Shown here: piece after piece, positions 8,441 through 15,394 of the stretch | Numbering within the stretch: the stretch's first letter is position 1 | How the letters are laid out: each line of letters starts with the position of its first letter | Assembly (NCBI GenBank): GCA_030537335.1 | Contig: JAUNNK010000003.1 | Span: 1-48,855, forward strand | Direction: 5' to 3' | Source of the DNA: Clostridia bacterium | GTDB lineage: Bacteria > Bacillota > Clostridia > Christensenellales > Aristaeellaceae | DNA: 48,855 nucleotides | The notes under the pieces: model-generated | What the model was told of the DNA's origin: nothing | Database searches by the model: none | Seen by the model: the letters and a program-made list of their open reading frames with translations, nothing else | Position numbers and translations under genes: made by a program

Positions 8441-9538
8441 CTATGCCCTGCCGTAGCGAAGGGCGATGGATTCCAGGAAGTCCGCGCCGGTCTCCAGCGC
8501 GGCTTCGTCGAAGTTGAAGTCCTCGGCCTGGAGCGCGGGGCAGGGGCCGATGCCCAGCAGGAAGAACAGGCCCGGCAGGTGGCGCTGATACCAGGAGAAG
8601 TCCTCCGTGACCATCACCGGCTGTTCCAGATCAACAAACTGTACGCCGGCCTTCCGCAAGCGCGCGCAGAGCTCCGGCGGATTGACCAGCGCCGGATAGC
8701 CCATGCTGGTCTCCAGCTGGATTTTGCAGCCGGTTTCCCCGTGGATATCTGCGGCGATCCGTTCCAGCCCATGCAGGATGCCGAGGAAGCTTTCGTCGTC
8801 AAAGGCGCGCAGCGTGCCCTCCAGGCGGGCGGCGTCGCTGACCACGTTGCAGGGGCCGAGGCTCTCCATGTGCCCAAAGTGCAAGAGTCGCGGCGGATCC
8901 GAGGGCCCTGCGGCGGCAGCTTCCGTGGCGCGTCGATAGAACTCCACGGCGGCGCGCAGCGCATCCACGCCCTCGTCGCTGCGTGCGGCGCTGCACGACC
9001 GGCCTGTGAAGCGCAGCGTCACCTCGCAGGAGCGGCTCATCATTGCGCCCGCGCGACTGGCGATGGTTCCCAGCGGCAGATCCGGCCACAGGTGCATGCC
9101 AAACACGGCCTCCACATTGTACTTTTCGAACACGCCGCTCTTGCAGATGTCCCGCGCGCCGCCGGTGGTTTCCTCGGCGGGCTGGAAGATCAGCAGCACG
9201 TTGCGGTCCACGCGCGCATCCTGCATCCGCCGCGCCAGCTCCAGCAGCATGGCCATGTGGCCGTCGTGGCCGCAGGCGTGCATCTGGCCCGGAAGCTGGG
9301 AGGCGTAGGGCAGAAAGCTGCGCTCGTGCACGGGCAGGCCGTCGCAGCCGCAGCGAAAGGCAATGGCGCTGTCGCTTTCGTTGTCAAAGAAGGCGCACAG
9401 CGAATTCGGGATCGGCGCAAACACCCGGCAGCGCAGGCCCTTCAGCGCGTCGCGCAGGTAGGCCATGGTGCGATCCAGCTCCCGATCCAGCTCCGGAATC
9501 CGGTGCAGCGCGCGTCGGTCGGTAATGATCTGTTTCAT
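8441..9538 (-). CDS. M20D-family amidohydrolase, with two expected histidines missing
   Basis: A 365-residue cytoplasmic metallopeptidase-like protein of the group that hydrolyses N-acyl amino acids or aminoacyl-aminobenzoate. The fold is clear: RRALHRIPEL at the start, HACGHDGH (Cys89, His91), the PAEETTGGA pair (Glu122-Glu123), GMHLWPDLPLG (His149). Two normally conserved histidines are absent: the lid-domain GGHAA is SCSAA (Ser183), and the late metal ligand in LHxP is LQAE (about Gln337). Activity may be altered or lost. ATG at 9538 behind GGGGAG is chosen over upstream ATG/TTG codons because the family motif starts here. It has its own promoter. Confidence 0.85.
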   Translation of the reverse strand: MKQIITDRRALHRIPELDRELDRTMAYLRDALKGLRCRVFAPIPNSLCAFFDNESDSAIAFRCGCDGLPVHERSFLPYASQLPGQMHACGHDGHMAMLLELARRMQDARVDRNVLLIFQPAEETTGGARDICKSGVFEKYNVEAVFGMHLWPDLPLGTIASRAGAMMSRSCEVTLRFTGRSCSAARSDEGVDALRAAVEFYRRATEAAAAGPSDPPRLLHFGHMESLGPCNVVSDAARLEGTLRAFDDESFLGILHGLERIAADIHGETGCKIQLETSMGYPALVNPPELCARLRKAGVQFVDLEQPVMVTEDFSWYQRHLPGLFFLLGIGPCPALQAEDFNFDEAALETGADFLESIALRYGRA

Positions 9539-9573
9539 GGAAAAGATGCTCCCCATCGAGATTTTCCACAATC

Positions 9574-9602
9574 ATTGTAAGCCCGGATGCGGAAAAAGTC
9601 AA
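9574..9602 (-). promoter_or_regulatory. Sigma-A promoter of the M20 amidohydrolase gene
   Basis: TTGACT, 17 bases, TACAAT on the minus strand, about 35 bp upstream of the start codon. Confidence 0.7.
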
Positions 9603-9627
9603 TGCGTGGCGGGGAAAGTTGACCGTT

Positions 9628-10242
9628 TCAGCGCACGCCGCAGCGCCGGTACAGGCGGGTGGAGACGGGTATGGAGATCGCGTTGGCCGCCACCGCCAGC
9701 GCGGGTGCGAGGAGCACGAGGAAGCTGGAAGCATGCTCGTTCAGATCGAAGGCGGTTGCGTTGGTGAACAGCGTTACGCCCACCACGCCCAGAACGATGG
9801 CCACGATGAAGGTCATGCGCCCGCGCTCCACGCCGAAGCGATACAGGAAGGGCAGCGACAGCGCCAGCAGGATCAGCGACGCCGACGCGCTGACCACCAG
9901 CGTCAGCAGCATCGCAGCAAGCTCCGCCTGTGCGCCGCGGATCAGCAGCACGGCGAACTGGGCGACGGCGGCGATCAGCGTCGCGCCGAGCACGCTCAGC
10001 CAGCCCAGGATGTACTTGCACAGCACCAGCTGCACGTCGCTGTAGGGAAGCATGGCGGCCAGCCGGTTCCATTTGGAGCGCTCGTCGTAGGCCATGGCGC
10101 TGAAGGGCAGCATGGCGCAGTAGACCAGCGCGAAGGTAATCAGGTTGTATCCCGGAATCACCGCGAAGATCAGGATCATCAGCAGAAACAGCTTCAGCTG
10201 CTTCATCAGCGTCACAGCGTCCTTGTACAGCAGTCCCTTCAT
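9628..10242 (-). CDS. ABC-2 type transporter permease (small, PF13346-like)
   Basis: A membrane protein of 204 residues with about six hydrophobic segments. The N-terminus MKGLLYKDAVTLMKQLK and the later MAYDERSKWNRLAAMLPYSDVQLVLCKY are typical of the small permeases that partner YtrB-like ATPases in Bacillota. Its ATG overlaps the ATPase stop as ATGA, so the two are translated together. With the ATPase and the GntR regulator upstream it forms a three-gene unit like Bacillus ytr or yhc modules, often linked to cell-wall-active antibiotics. The substrate cannot be told from sequence. Confidence 0.85.
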   Translation of the reverse strand: MKGLLYKDAVTLMKQLKLFLLMILIFAVIPGYNLITFALVYCAMLPFSAMAYDERSKWNRLAAMLPYSDVQLVLCKYILGWLSVLGATLIAAVAQFAVLLIRGAQAELAAMLLTLVVSASASLILLALSLPFLYRFGVERGRMTFIVAIVLGVVGVTLFTNATAFDLNEHASSFLVLLAPALAVAANAISIPVSTRLYRRCGVR

Positions 10243-11093
10243 TTCGCATCCGCTCCCTTCACGAAGAACAGTATGATCTCCTCCAGCGTGGCCCGCTCCG
10301 GCGTCAGCGCCTCGTTCACCAACTCCCGGTGCACCAGCACCTCCACGCCGTAGGGGTTCTCCCGAACGCTCACCACGGCCTCCGGCGGCACCGCCTCGAA
10401 GTCCGCTCTGGACAGCTTCAGCAGCGCGTACACCTCCATCAGCCGGTCCTTCTCCTCGCAGAACAGCATGCGCCCCTTGTGCACGAAGGCGATGCTGTCG
10501 CAGATCTTCTCCAGGTCGCTGACGATGTGGGAGGAGATCAGAATCGAGTGGTTCTCCTCCCGGGTGAAGTCGTTCAGAATGTCCAGCATTTCGTCCCGGG
10601 CCATGGGGTCCAGGCCCCCGGTGGCCTCGTCCAGAATCAGTAGATTGGCCCCGTGGGACAGCGCCACCGCGATGGCCAGCTTCATGCGCATGCCCCGGGA
10701 GTAGTCCTTGAAGGATTTCCTTTCCGGCAGGTCAAAGCGCGCCAGATACTCCCGGTACAGCGAAGCGTCCCAGTTCGCGTAGCAGCTCTGCATCATCTTT
10801 CCCACGTCCATCGCCGTCAGCAGCTCCGGGAAGTGGGCCTCGTCCAGCACCACGCCGATCTCCTGCTTTGTCCGGATGAAGCCGGGATCCGTGGGATCCA
10901 TTCCCAGAACCCGCACCTTGCCGTCGTCGCGGCGCACCGCGTTCATCAGCAGGTTGATGATCGTGCTCTTGCCTGCACCGTTTTCGCCCACCAGGCCCAG
11001 CACGCAGCCGCTGGGCAGCGTGAAATTCACGTCCTCCAGAGAAAAGCCCGGGTAGCGCTTGCACAGCCCGCGCACTTCAATCGCATTTTCCAT
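10239..11093 (-). CDS. ABC transporter ATP-binding protein (YtrB-like)
   Basis: The energising subunit of the small ABC transporter, 284 residues. Walker A is GENGAGKST (36-44); the signature is the variant YSRGMRMKL usual for this subfamily; Walker B is LLILDEATGGLD; the H-loop follows in SSHIVSDLE. The C-terminal 80 residues are a divergent accessory region. ATG at 11093 lies inside the end of the regulator gene (17-base overlap) behind GGAGGAAG. It overlaps the permease downstream by four bases. Confidence 0.92.
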   Translation of the reverse strand: MENAIEVRGLCKRYPGFSLEDVNFTLPSGCVLGLVGENGAGKSTIINLLMNAVRRDDGKVRVLGMDPTDPGFIRTKQEIGVVLDEAHFPELLTAMDVGKMMQSCYANWDASLYREYLARFDLPERKSFKDYSRGMRMKLAIAVALSHGANLLILDEATGGLDPMARDEMLDILNDFTREENHSILISSHIVSDLEKICDSIAFVHKGRMLFCEEKDRLMEVYALLKLSRADFEAVPPEAVVSVRENPYGVEVLVHRELVNEALTPERATLEEIILFFVKGADAK

Positions 11094-11472
11094 CTTCTTT
11101 TTCTTCCTCCTCAATTGTGCGCAGCATTTCCACCAATTCTTCGGTGGAAACGCCGCAGGAATGCGCCAGCTCCAGCGCCTGTTTCAGATGCTCCTCGATG
11201 CGCCGCAGGCCGTCCTCGCGCACGAGAGCGCTGTCCAGCGGGGCCACGTAGCAGCCCTTGCCCGCCACCGTGTGAATGTAGCCGTCCCGTTCCAGCTCGT
11301 CGTAGGCGCGCTTGGTGGTGATCACGCTGATGCGCAGGTCCTTCGCCAGCGCGCGGATCGAGGGCAGCGCTTCGCCCTCCTTCAATTCGCCGCTGAGGAT
11401 CGATTTGCGAATCTGCTGGCGCAGCTGCTCGTAAATCGGCCGCGCATCCGCGTTGCTGATGCGTATGTCCAT
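11077..11472 (-). CDS. GntR-family transcriptional regulator, YtrA type
   Basis: A 131-residue DNA-binding repressor. The N-terminal winged helix is diagnostic: IYEQLRQQIRKSILSGELKEG, then LPSIRALAKDLRISVITTKRAY and the wing YIHTVAGKGCYV. The short C-terminal helical tail, with no ligand domain, is the YtrA form that controls adjacent ABC genes. ATG at 11472 follows GAAGGGAG. A near-perfect palindrome sits just downstream of the -10 element and overlaps it, so the unit is probably autorepressed. The end overlaps the ATPase gene. Confidence 0.93.
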   Translation of the reverse strand: MDIRISNADARPIYEQLRQQIRKSILSGELKEGEALPSIRALAKDLRISVITTKRAYDELERDGYIHTVAGKGCYVAPLDSALVREDGLRRIEEHLKQALELAHSCGVSTEELVEMLRTIEEEEKEDGKCD

Positions 11473-11492
11473 GGAGATCTCCCTTCAGAATA

Positions 11493-11517
11493 ACTGTATA
11501 TATACGATATAAACAGT
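11493..11517. promoter_or_regulatory. Palindromic operator of the GntR/ABC operon
   Basis: A 25-bp AT-rich palindrome with outer arms ACTGT and ACAGT and inner TATA-rich arms, overlapping the -10 hexamer (11515-11520). It is placed for simple repression by the YtrA-like protein encoded just downstream. Confidence 0.65.
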
Positions 11518-11543
11518 ATAGACGCATATGGGCCGCTTGTCAA
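11515..11543 (-). promoter_or_regulatory. Sigma-A promoter of the GntR/ABC operon
   Basis: TTGACA, 17 bases, TATACT on the minus strand: near consensus, as expected for a promoter held down by a repressor. Confidence 0.8.
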
Positions 11544-11627
11544 GGGGGATCGGCGAAAAAAGTATGCGATTTTTGGGTGGGAGAAAATTTTCGGAAAAAG
11601 ATGGCATGCGAAACTTTGCTGGAGCGC

Positions 11628-11656
11628 TTGACATTCGTAGCGGCAGCGCATATAAT
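11628..11656 (+). promoter_or_regulatory. Consensus sigma-A promoter of the 6S RNA gene
   Basis: TTGACA (11628-11633), 17 bases, TATAAT (11651-11656): a perfect hexamer pair. No open reading frame follows. Confidence 0.85.
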
Positions 11657-11662
11657 TGAACT

Positions 11663-11900
11663 GTCGGCGGCGGTGGCCGCTTGAAAGGGAAAGCATCCTG
11701 GGGTGTGCGCCGGTCTGTGTTTTTACCCACAGATTCATAAAAGGATTCCGGGTCGATATGCAGATGCCAGGCCCCCGATTTTGTTAGGGGAAGGCAGTAA
11801 GCAGTCGCAGGTCTCCGCCCTGCCGGAGCGGCGGGTGAAAAAGCAGAGATTGACGGCACTCTTGGGATCTTATGAGCATCTACGGATGCTCATTTTTGTT
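11663..11900 (+). ncRNA. ssrS: 6S RNA (regulator of RNA polymerase)
   Basis: 6S RNA mimics an open promoter and binds the housekeeping RNA polymerase in stationary phase. The evidence here is a perfect promoter, no coding frame, about 230 nt, and a terminal hairpin with T-run (11872-11899). The 5' part ATCCTGGGGTG pairs with the 3' part CACTCTTGGGAT, as in the closing stem of known 6S RNAs (E. coli has CTGAGATGTTCGC against GCGGCATCTCGGAG), and a large purine-rich middle would form the open bubble. About 30 nt of extra 5' leader with a small hairpin may be trimmed. SRP RNA and tmRNA motifs are absent. Confidence 0.72.
11872..11899 (+). terminator. Terminator of the 6S RNA gene
   Basis: The arms ATGAGCATC and GATGCTCAT close a 4-nt loop, followed by TTTTT-G-TT. 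Confidence 0.85.
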
Positions 11901-11967
11901 GCGCTCCTTCGGATATTTCTCTGAAAACTGAATATATAAAGCGTAGCTTCGATAAGGAGGAACGCGC

Positions 11968-12783
11968 ATGCCTGCATTTTCCCTTCGCCAGGGCGGGGCC
12001 GACCGGCGCATTGCCCGCATTGAGCTCAGCCGCATCGCAGCCAGTCCCTATCAGCCGCGCCGGAGCATCGACGAGGCCTCCATTCAGGAGCTGGCGGAGT
12101 CCATCCGGCGCTTCGGCCTGCTCACGCCGCTGCTGGTGCGGCGCTGCACCGTGGGCGAGTATGAACTGATCGCGGGCGAGCGCAGGCTGCGGGCGCTGAA
12201 GGAGCTGGGCTGGACGCATGCGGACGCCATCGTGCTCAGCGCCTACGACCGGGACTGCGCGCTCATCGGCCTGATCGAGAACCTGGAGCGGGAGGATCTG
12301 CACTACCTGGACGAGGCGGAGGCCTGCCGGCGCATTCTGCATGAGCACGGCCTGACCCAGGAGGAGCTGGCCTCTGTGCTCTCCATGAGTCCATCCGCCC
12401 TGGCGAACCGGCTGCGGCTGCTGCGGCTGAGCGTGGAGACCCGCGCCTTTCTCCGGGAGAGCGGCCTGTCCGAGCGCCACGCGCGGGCGTTGCTAAAGCT
12501 GGAGGACGGGCAGGAGCAATTGGAATTTGCACGCCTCGCCGTGAAATCGAAGTGGAGCGTGCGCCAGCTGGAGGGTCAGATCGCCCACAACGCAAACGCC
12601 GCGCGCACCGCGCGCCCCGAGCTGCGGCTGATCCGGGACAACCGGCTCGTCATCAATGCCCTCAACGACACCGTGCGCCAGCTCAAGCGCATCGGCGTGC
12701 ACGCCAGCAGCCGCGTGGAGGCCCACGGCGATTCCTACGACGTGATCATCACCGTGCGCCGTCCCTACGATGCGGAAAACTGA
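11968..12783 (+). CDS. ParB/Spo0J/Noc-family DNA-binding protein
   Basis: A 271-residue protein of the centromere-binding (ParB) or nucleoid-occlusion (Noc) family. Seen in order: ISPYQPRR-like segment (SPYQPRRSIDEASIQELAESI), the CTP/arginine box GERRLRALKELGW (about 69-81), IGLIENLEREDLHYLDEAEA, the helix-turn-helix LTQEELASVLSMSPSALANRLRLL, and a C-terminal dimerisation domain ending in IITVRRP. No parA neighbour is present, which favours a Noc-like or stand-alone role over segregation. ATG at 11968 has a perfect AAGGAGG. It follows the 6S RNA gene on the same strand. Confidence 0.88.
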   Translation: MPAFSLRQGGADRRIARIELSRIAASPYQPRRSIDEASIQELAESIRRFGLLTPLLVRRCTVGEYELIAGERRLRALKELGWTHADAIVLSAYDRDCALIGLIENLEREDLHYLDEAEACRRILHEHGLTQEELASVLSMSPSALANRLRLLRLSVETRAFLRESGLSERHARALLKLEDGQEQLEFARLAVKSKWSVRQLEGQIAHNANAARTARPELRLIRDNRLVINALNDTVRQLKRIGVHASSRVEAHGDSYDVIITVRRPYDAEN

Positions 12784-12791
12784 ATCCAAGC

Positions 12792-12815
12792 TCGCCGGTC
12801 ATTTCCGATCGGCGA
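12792..12815 (+). terminator. Probable weak terminator after the ParB-like gene
   Basis: TCGCCG and CGGCGA pair around a 12-nt loop; a T-rich but broken tract follows. Confidence 0.4.
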
Positions 12816-12841
12816 TATTTAATTTTTGAATTACGGATAAT

Positions 12842-12875
12842 ATTTATTGACAAACGATAAATTACGTGCTATACT
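12842..12875 (+). promoter_or_regulatory. Promoter and possible operator of the DUF2975/YozG-type pair
   Basis: TTGACA (12847-12852), 17 bases, TATACT (12870-12875). An inverted repeat ATTTAT (12842-12847) / ATAAAT (12857-12862) straddles the -35, a likely site for the HTH protein of the same operon. Confidence 0.7.
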
Positions 12876-12907
12876 TGCGGCAATAGATTGAAAGGGAGAG
12901 ATTGTAT

Positions 12908-13348
12908 ATGTGGAACGCCCGAAAGTCGATCCAGCTCTCGCTGGCACTGGTGGATCTGTGCGCACTGGTCGCGCTGGTCAGCGCCTTTGCGATGCCGACC
13001 ATCGCGGCGTGGCACGCGGCAAGCTTTGGCCGCGCGGAGGCCCGGCAGCTGAGCATCGCGTTCTACTGCTGCCTGCCCTTTGCGCTGCTTGCGCTGGGCG
13101 CGCTGCACCGTCTGCTGCGGAATCTTTTGAAGGAGCTGCTGTTCATCGCCCAGAACGTGACCCTGCTGCGCGTGTTGTCCTGGTGCTGCTTTGCGGTGGC
13201 GCTGGTGACGCTGGTCGCAGGCTGCTTCTACCAGCCCTTCCTGCTGATCTGCGCGGCTGCGGCCTTCATGGGACTGATCCTGCGGGTCGTCAAGAACGTG
13301 TTCTGCTCCGCCATTGAGCTGAAGGCGGAGAACGACATGACGATATGA
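12908..13348 (+). CDS. DUF2975 family membrane protein
   Basis: An integral membrane protein of 146 residues with four hydrophobic segments (about residues 10-35, 52-70, 88-110, 113-130). The layout, with the conserved LLKELLFIAQNVTLLRVLSW block in the middle, is that of DUF2975 proteins such as Bacillus YoaS; their function is unknown. ATG at 12908 follows AAGGGAGAG; a TTG two codons upstream is possible but less likely. The HTH gene starts 10 nt after its stop, the usual partner of this family. Confidence 0.85.
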   Translation: MWNARKSIQLSLALVDLCALVALVSAFAMPTIAAWHAASFGRAEARQLSIAFYCCLPFALLALGALHRLLRNLLKELLFIAQNVTLLRVLSWCCFAVALVTLVAGCFYQPFLLICAAAAFMGLILRVVKNVFCSAIELKAENDMTI

Positions 13349-13358
13349 GGTGCGCGCC

Positions 13359-13574
13359 ATGGCAATCATCATCAACATCGACGTCATGATGGCGAAGCGC
13401 AAGATGTCCGCGGGCGAGCTGGCCGATCGCGTGGGCATCACCCCCGCGAACCTGTCCATTCTGAAGAACAACAAGGCCAAGGCGGTGCGCTTCACCACGC
13501 TGGAGGCCCTGTGCAGGGCGCTGAACTGCCAGCCCGGCGACCTGATGGAATACCGCCCCGACGAATCCGACTGA
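13359..13574 (+). CDS. Cro/CI-type HTH regulator, YozG-like
   Basis: A 71-residue single-domain DNA-binding protein. It begins MAIIINIDVMMAKRKMS and continues ELADRVGITPANLSILKNNK, a classic helix-turn-helix, then RFTTLEALCRALNCQPGDLMEY. This is the standard HTH_26 form that accompanies DUF2975 membrane proteins. ATG at 13359 follows GAGGTG. It probably controls its own operon through the inverted repeat over the -35 element. Confidence 0.92.
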   Translation: MAIIINIDVMMAKRKMSAGELADRVGITPANLSILKNNKAKAVRFTTLEALCRALNCQPGDLMEYRPDESD

Positions 13575-13589
13575 TCCATTCCAACAGCT

Positions 13590-13710
13590 GAAAACCGACA
13601 GGCGCGGCCCAATGTGGGCGGGGTCCGGGCGTTCTGTACCCTTGCGCGCGAAAATCCGATGGGCGCGGCCCGATGTGGGCGGCGCTGGCGACAGCCATGC
13701 CCTTTTGAAC
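13590..13710. repeat. Degenerate 60-bp tandem duplication
   Basis: Two adjacent units begin GAAAA-CCGA (13590) and GAAAATCCGA (13650). Each carries a GGCGCGGCCC-ATGTGGGCGG core (13601-13621 and 13661-13682) that can fold into a short GCCC/GGGC hairpin. The units differ at about a quarter of positions. They fill the gap between the HTH gene and the DUF4173-type gene and contain no promoter that I can see. Confidence 0.7.
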
Positions 13711-13735
13711 GAACCTACCATCCGGAGGTGGAACC

Positions 13736-15325
13736 ATGACGCAAATCAACAATCCGACGACGCCCGCGGTTCCGGGCGAATTCGACAATCCGAGCCTGCG
13801 GGTGCGCCTGCGCCAGACTCCGACGCTGCCCTGGAGCGCCCGCGACGGGATCTTTCTGGCCGCAGCGGTGGCGCTGGGCCTGCTCATCGTGGACTGGGCG
13901 CTGTGCGGCGGCTTCAACCTGGGCTTCACGCTCTGTTATGCCCTGCTGCTGATCTGGACGCTGGCCTATCGGGGGCGATCCGGCGTGCACGTGCGGCCCA
14001 TCGGCGTCTTCTGTGGCGCGGCCTCGCTAGCGGGCGCGGCTCTGTTCGCCTGGACGGCGGACGATGTGCTCTGCTTTCTGTGGCTGTGGATGATCGCGCT
14101 GCTGTTCTGCGTCTTCGCCGCGACGATCTACGGCGTGGAGCTGGGCGGCGGCGTCCGCCTGATCACCGACGCGCTGCGCACCATCCTGCCCGCATGCTTC
14201 CGCAACATCCACCGGCCCTTCCTGTCCGTGGCTGCCTCGGGGAACGCGCGCGGCGGTCGGGTGTTCCGGCAGGTGCTGCTGGGACTGCTGCTGGCAGCGC
14301 CGGTGCTGGCCGTGGTGCTGCCGCTGCTGATCGGCTCCGACGCGGCCTTCGAGGGCCTGATGCGCAGCCTGGTGGGGAACCTGGGCGATGCGCCCTACCG
14401 GCTGATCCTGGGCCTGATCCTGGCGGTGCTGATCTTCTCGCTGGGCTTTGCGCTGCGCAAGGGGCTGGTGAAAGCGCGCGTCCGGGAGGAGAGGGAGGCC
14501 CGGGGCGTCCTGGGCGCGGCTGCGGCGGTCACGCTGCTGGGGGCGCTATTGCTGGTGTACGCCGCCTACCTGCTCTCCCAGCTGGCCTACTTCTTCAGCG
14601 CCTTCTCCGGCATCCTGCCCGTGGGCTACGTGTTCACCGCTGCGGAGTATGCCCGGCGGGGCTTCTTCGAGCTGTGCGCCGTGTGCGCGGTGAACCTGCT
14701 GGTGGTGTGCATCCTGCCGAGGCTTACCCGCCGGGAGGAGGGCGTTCCGACGGCGGTGAAGGCGCTGTGCGCGCTGGTGTGCGTTTTCTGCATGATCTTC
14801 GCCGCAGTGGCCTTCTCCAAGATGTTCCTCTACGTGCAGCGCTTCGGCCTGACCCGGCTGCGTCTGCTGACCTCCGCGTTCATGGCGCTGCTGGTGTGCG
14901 TGCTGCTGATCGCGTTGGTGCAGCTGTTTGTGCAGCGCCTGCCCGCCGCACAGCTGGTGCTGGTGCTGGCCTGCGTGCTGGGTCTGGCGCTGGGCTATGC
15001 GAGGCCGGACGCATGGATCGCCCGCTACAATGTGGAGCGCTACCATGAAGGCACGCTTGCGGAGCTCGACGTGGAGTATCTGGGCGGACTGTCCGCCGAC
15101 GCGCTGCCCGAGCTGATCTCCCTGTTGGACAGCCCGGACAGGGAAGTGCGCTCGGCTGCGGCGAGAGCGCTCAATTGGAAGTGCGAGATCTACCTGACCG
15201 CCGACCTGCAAGCGGCTCCAAGCGGCCTTCGCGCATGGAACCGCAGCCGCAATGCCGCCCGGACGCTGCTTGCGGAGAATTCCCCGCGCATCTCGGCGCT
15301 CCTGGAGGGGAGTCCGGAGCGCTGA
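13736..15325 (+). CDS. DUF4173/DUF4153-type multi-pass membrane protein
   Basis: A 529-residue membrane protein with about twelve hydrophobic segments between residues 40 and 430 and a soluble C-terminal tail. Family marks are YVFTAAEYARRGFFELCAVCAVNLL (about 300-325) and RFGLTRLRLLTSAF (about 378-391). The tail contains LPELISLLDSPDREVRSAAARAL, which resembles a single HEAT-like repeat. The function of the family is unknown. ATG at 13736 follows GGAGGTGG. The gene stands alone: a tandem repeat lies upstream and a terminator downstream. Confidence 0.82.
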   Translation: MTQINNPTTPAVPGEFDNPSLRVRLRQTPTLPWSARDGIFLAAAVALGLLIVDWALCGGFNLGFTLCYALLLIWTLAYRGRSGVHVRPIGVFCGAASLAGAALFAWTADDVLCFLWLWMIALLFCVFAATIYGVELGGGVRLITDALRTILPACFRNIHRPFLSVAASGNARGGRVFRQVLLGLLLAAPVLAVVLPLLIGSDAAFEGLMRSLVGNLGDAPYRLILGLILAVLIFSLGFALRKGLVKARVREEREARGVLGAAAAVTLLGALLLVYAAYLLSQLAYFFSAFSGILPVGYVFTAAEYARRGFFELCAVCAVNLLVVCILPRLTRREEGVPTAVKALCALVCVFCMIFAAVAFSKMFLYVQRFGLTRLRLLTSAFMALLVCVLLIALVQLFVQRLPAAQLVLVLACVLGLALGYARPDAWIARYNVERYHEGTLAELDVEYLGGLSADALPELISLLDSPDREVRSAAARALNWKCEIYLTADLQAAPSGLRAWNRSRNAARTLLAENSPRISALLEGSPER

Positions 15326-15346
15326 GATGCAATTTTGCCAACAGAA

Positions 15347-15388
15347 ATCCTCCCCCTTCTGCATGGAAAGGGGAGGATGCGCATTTTT
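15347..15388 (+). terminator. Terminator between the DUF4173-type gene and proS
   Basis: A long stem of ATCCTCCCCCTT against AAAGGGGAGGAT, then GCGCATTTTT. The T-run favours plus-strand transcription; proS may also end here. Confidence 0.75.
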
Positions 15389-15394
15389 GGGAAC

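Noticed and set aside
11663..11900. SRP RNA or tmRNA instead of 6S RNA
   Set aside because: The SRP GGAAG/AGCAG internal loop is not properly placed, and there is no tag-peptide frame or tRNA-like end.
13612..15048. A long plus-strand frame overlapping the DUF4173-type gene out of phase
   Set aside because: Its product is Arg/Gly/Ala-rich and lacks membrane segments, while the other phase encodes a proper membrane protein.
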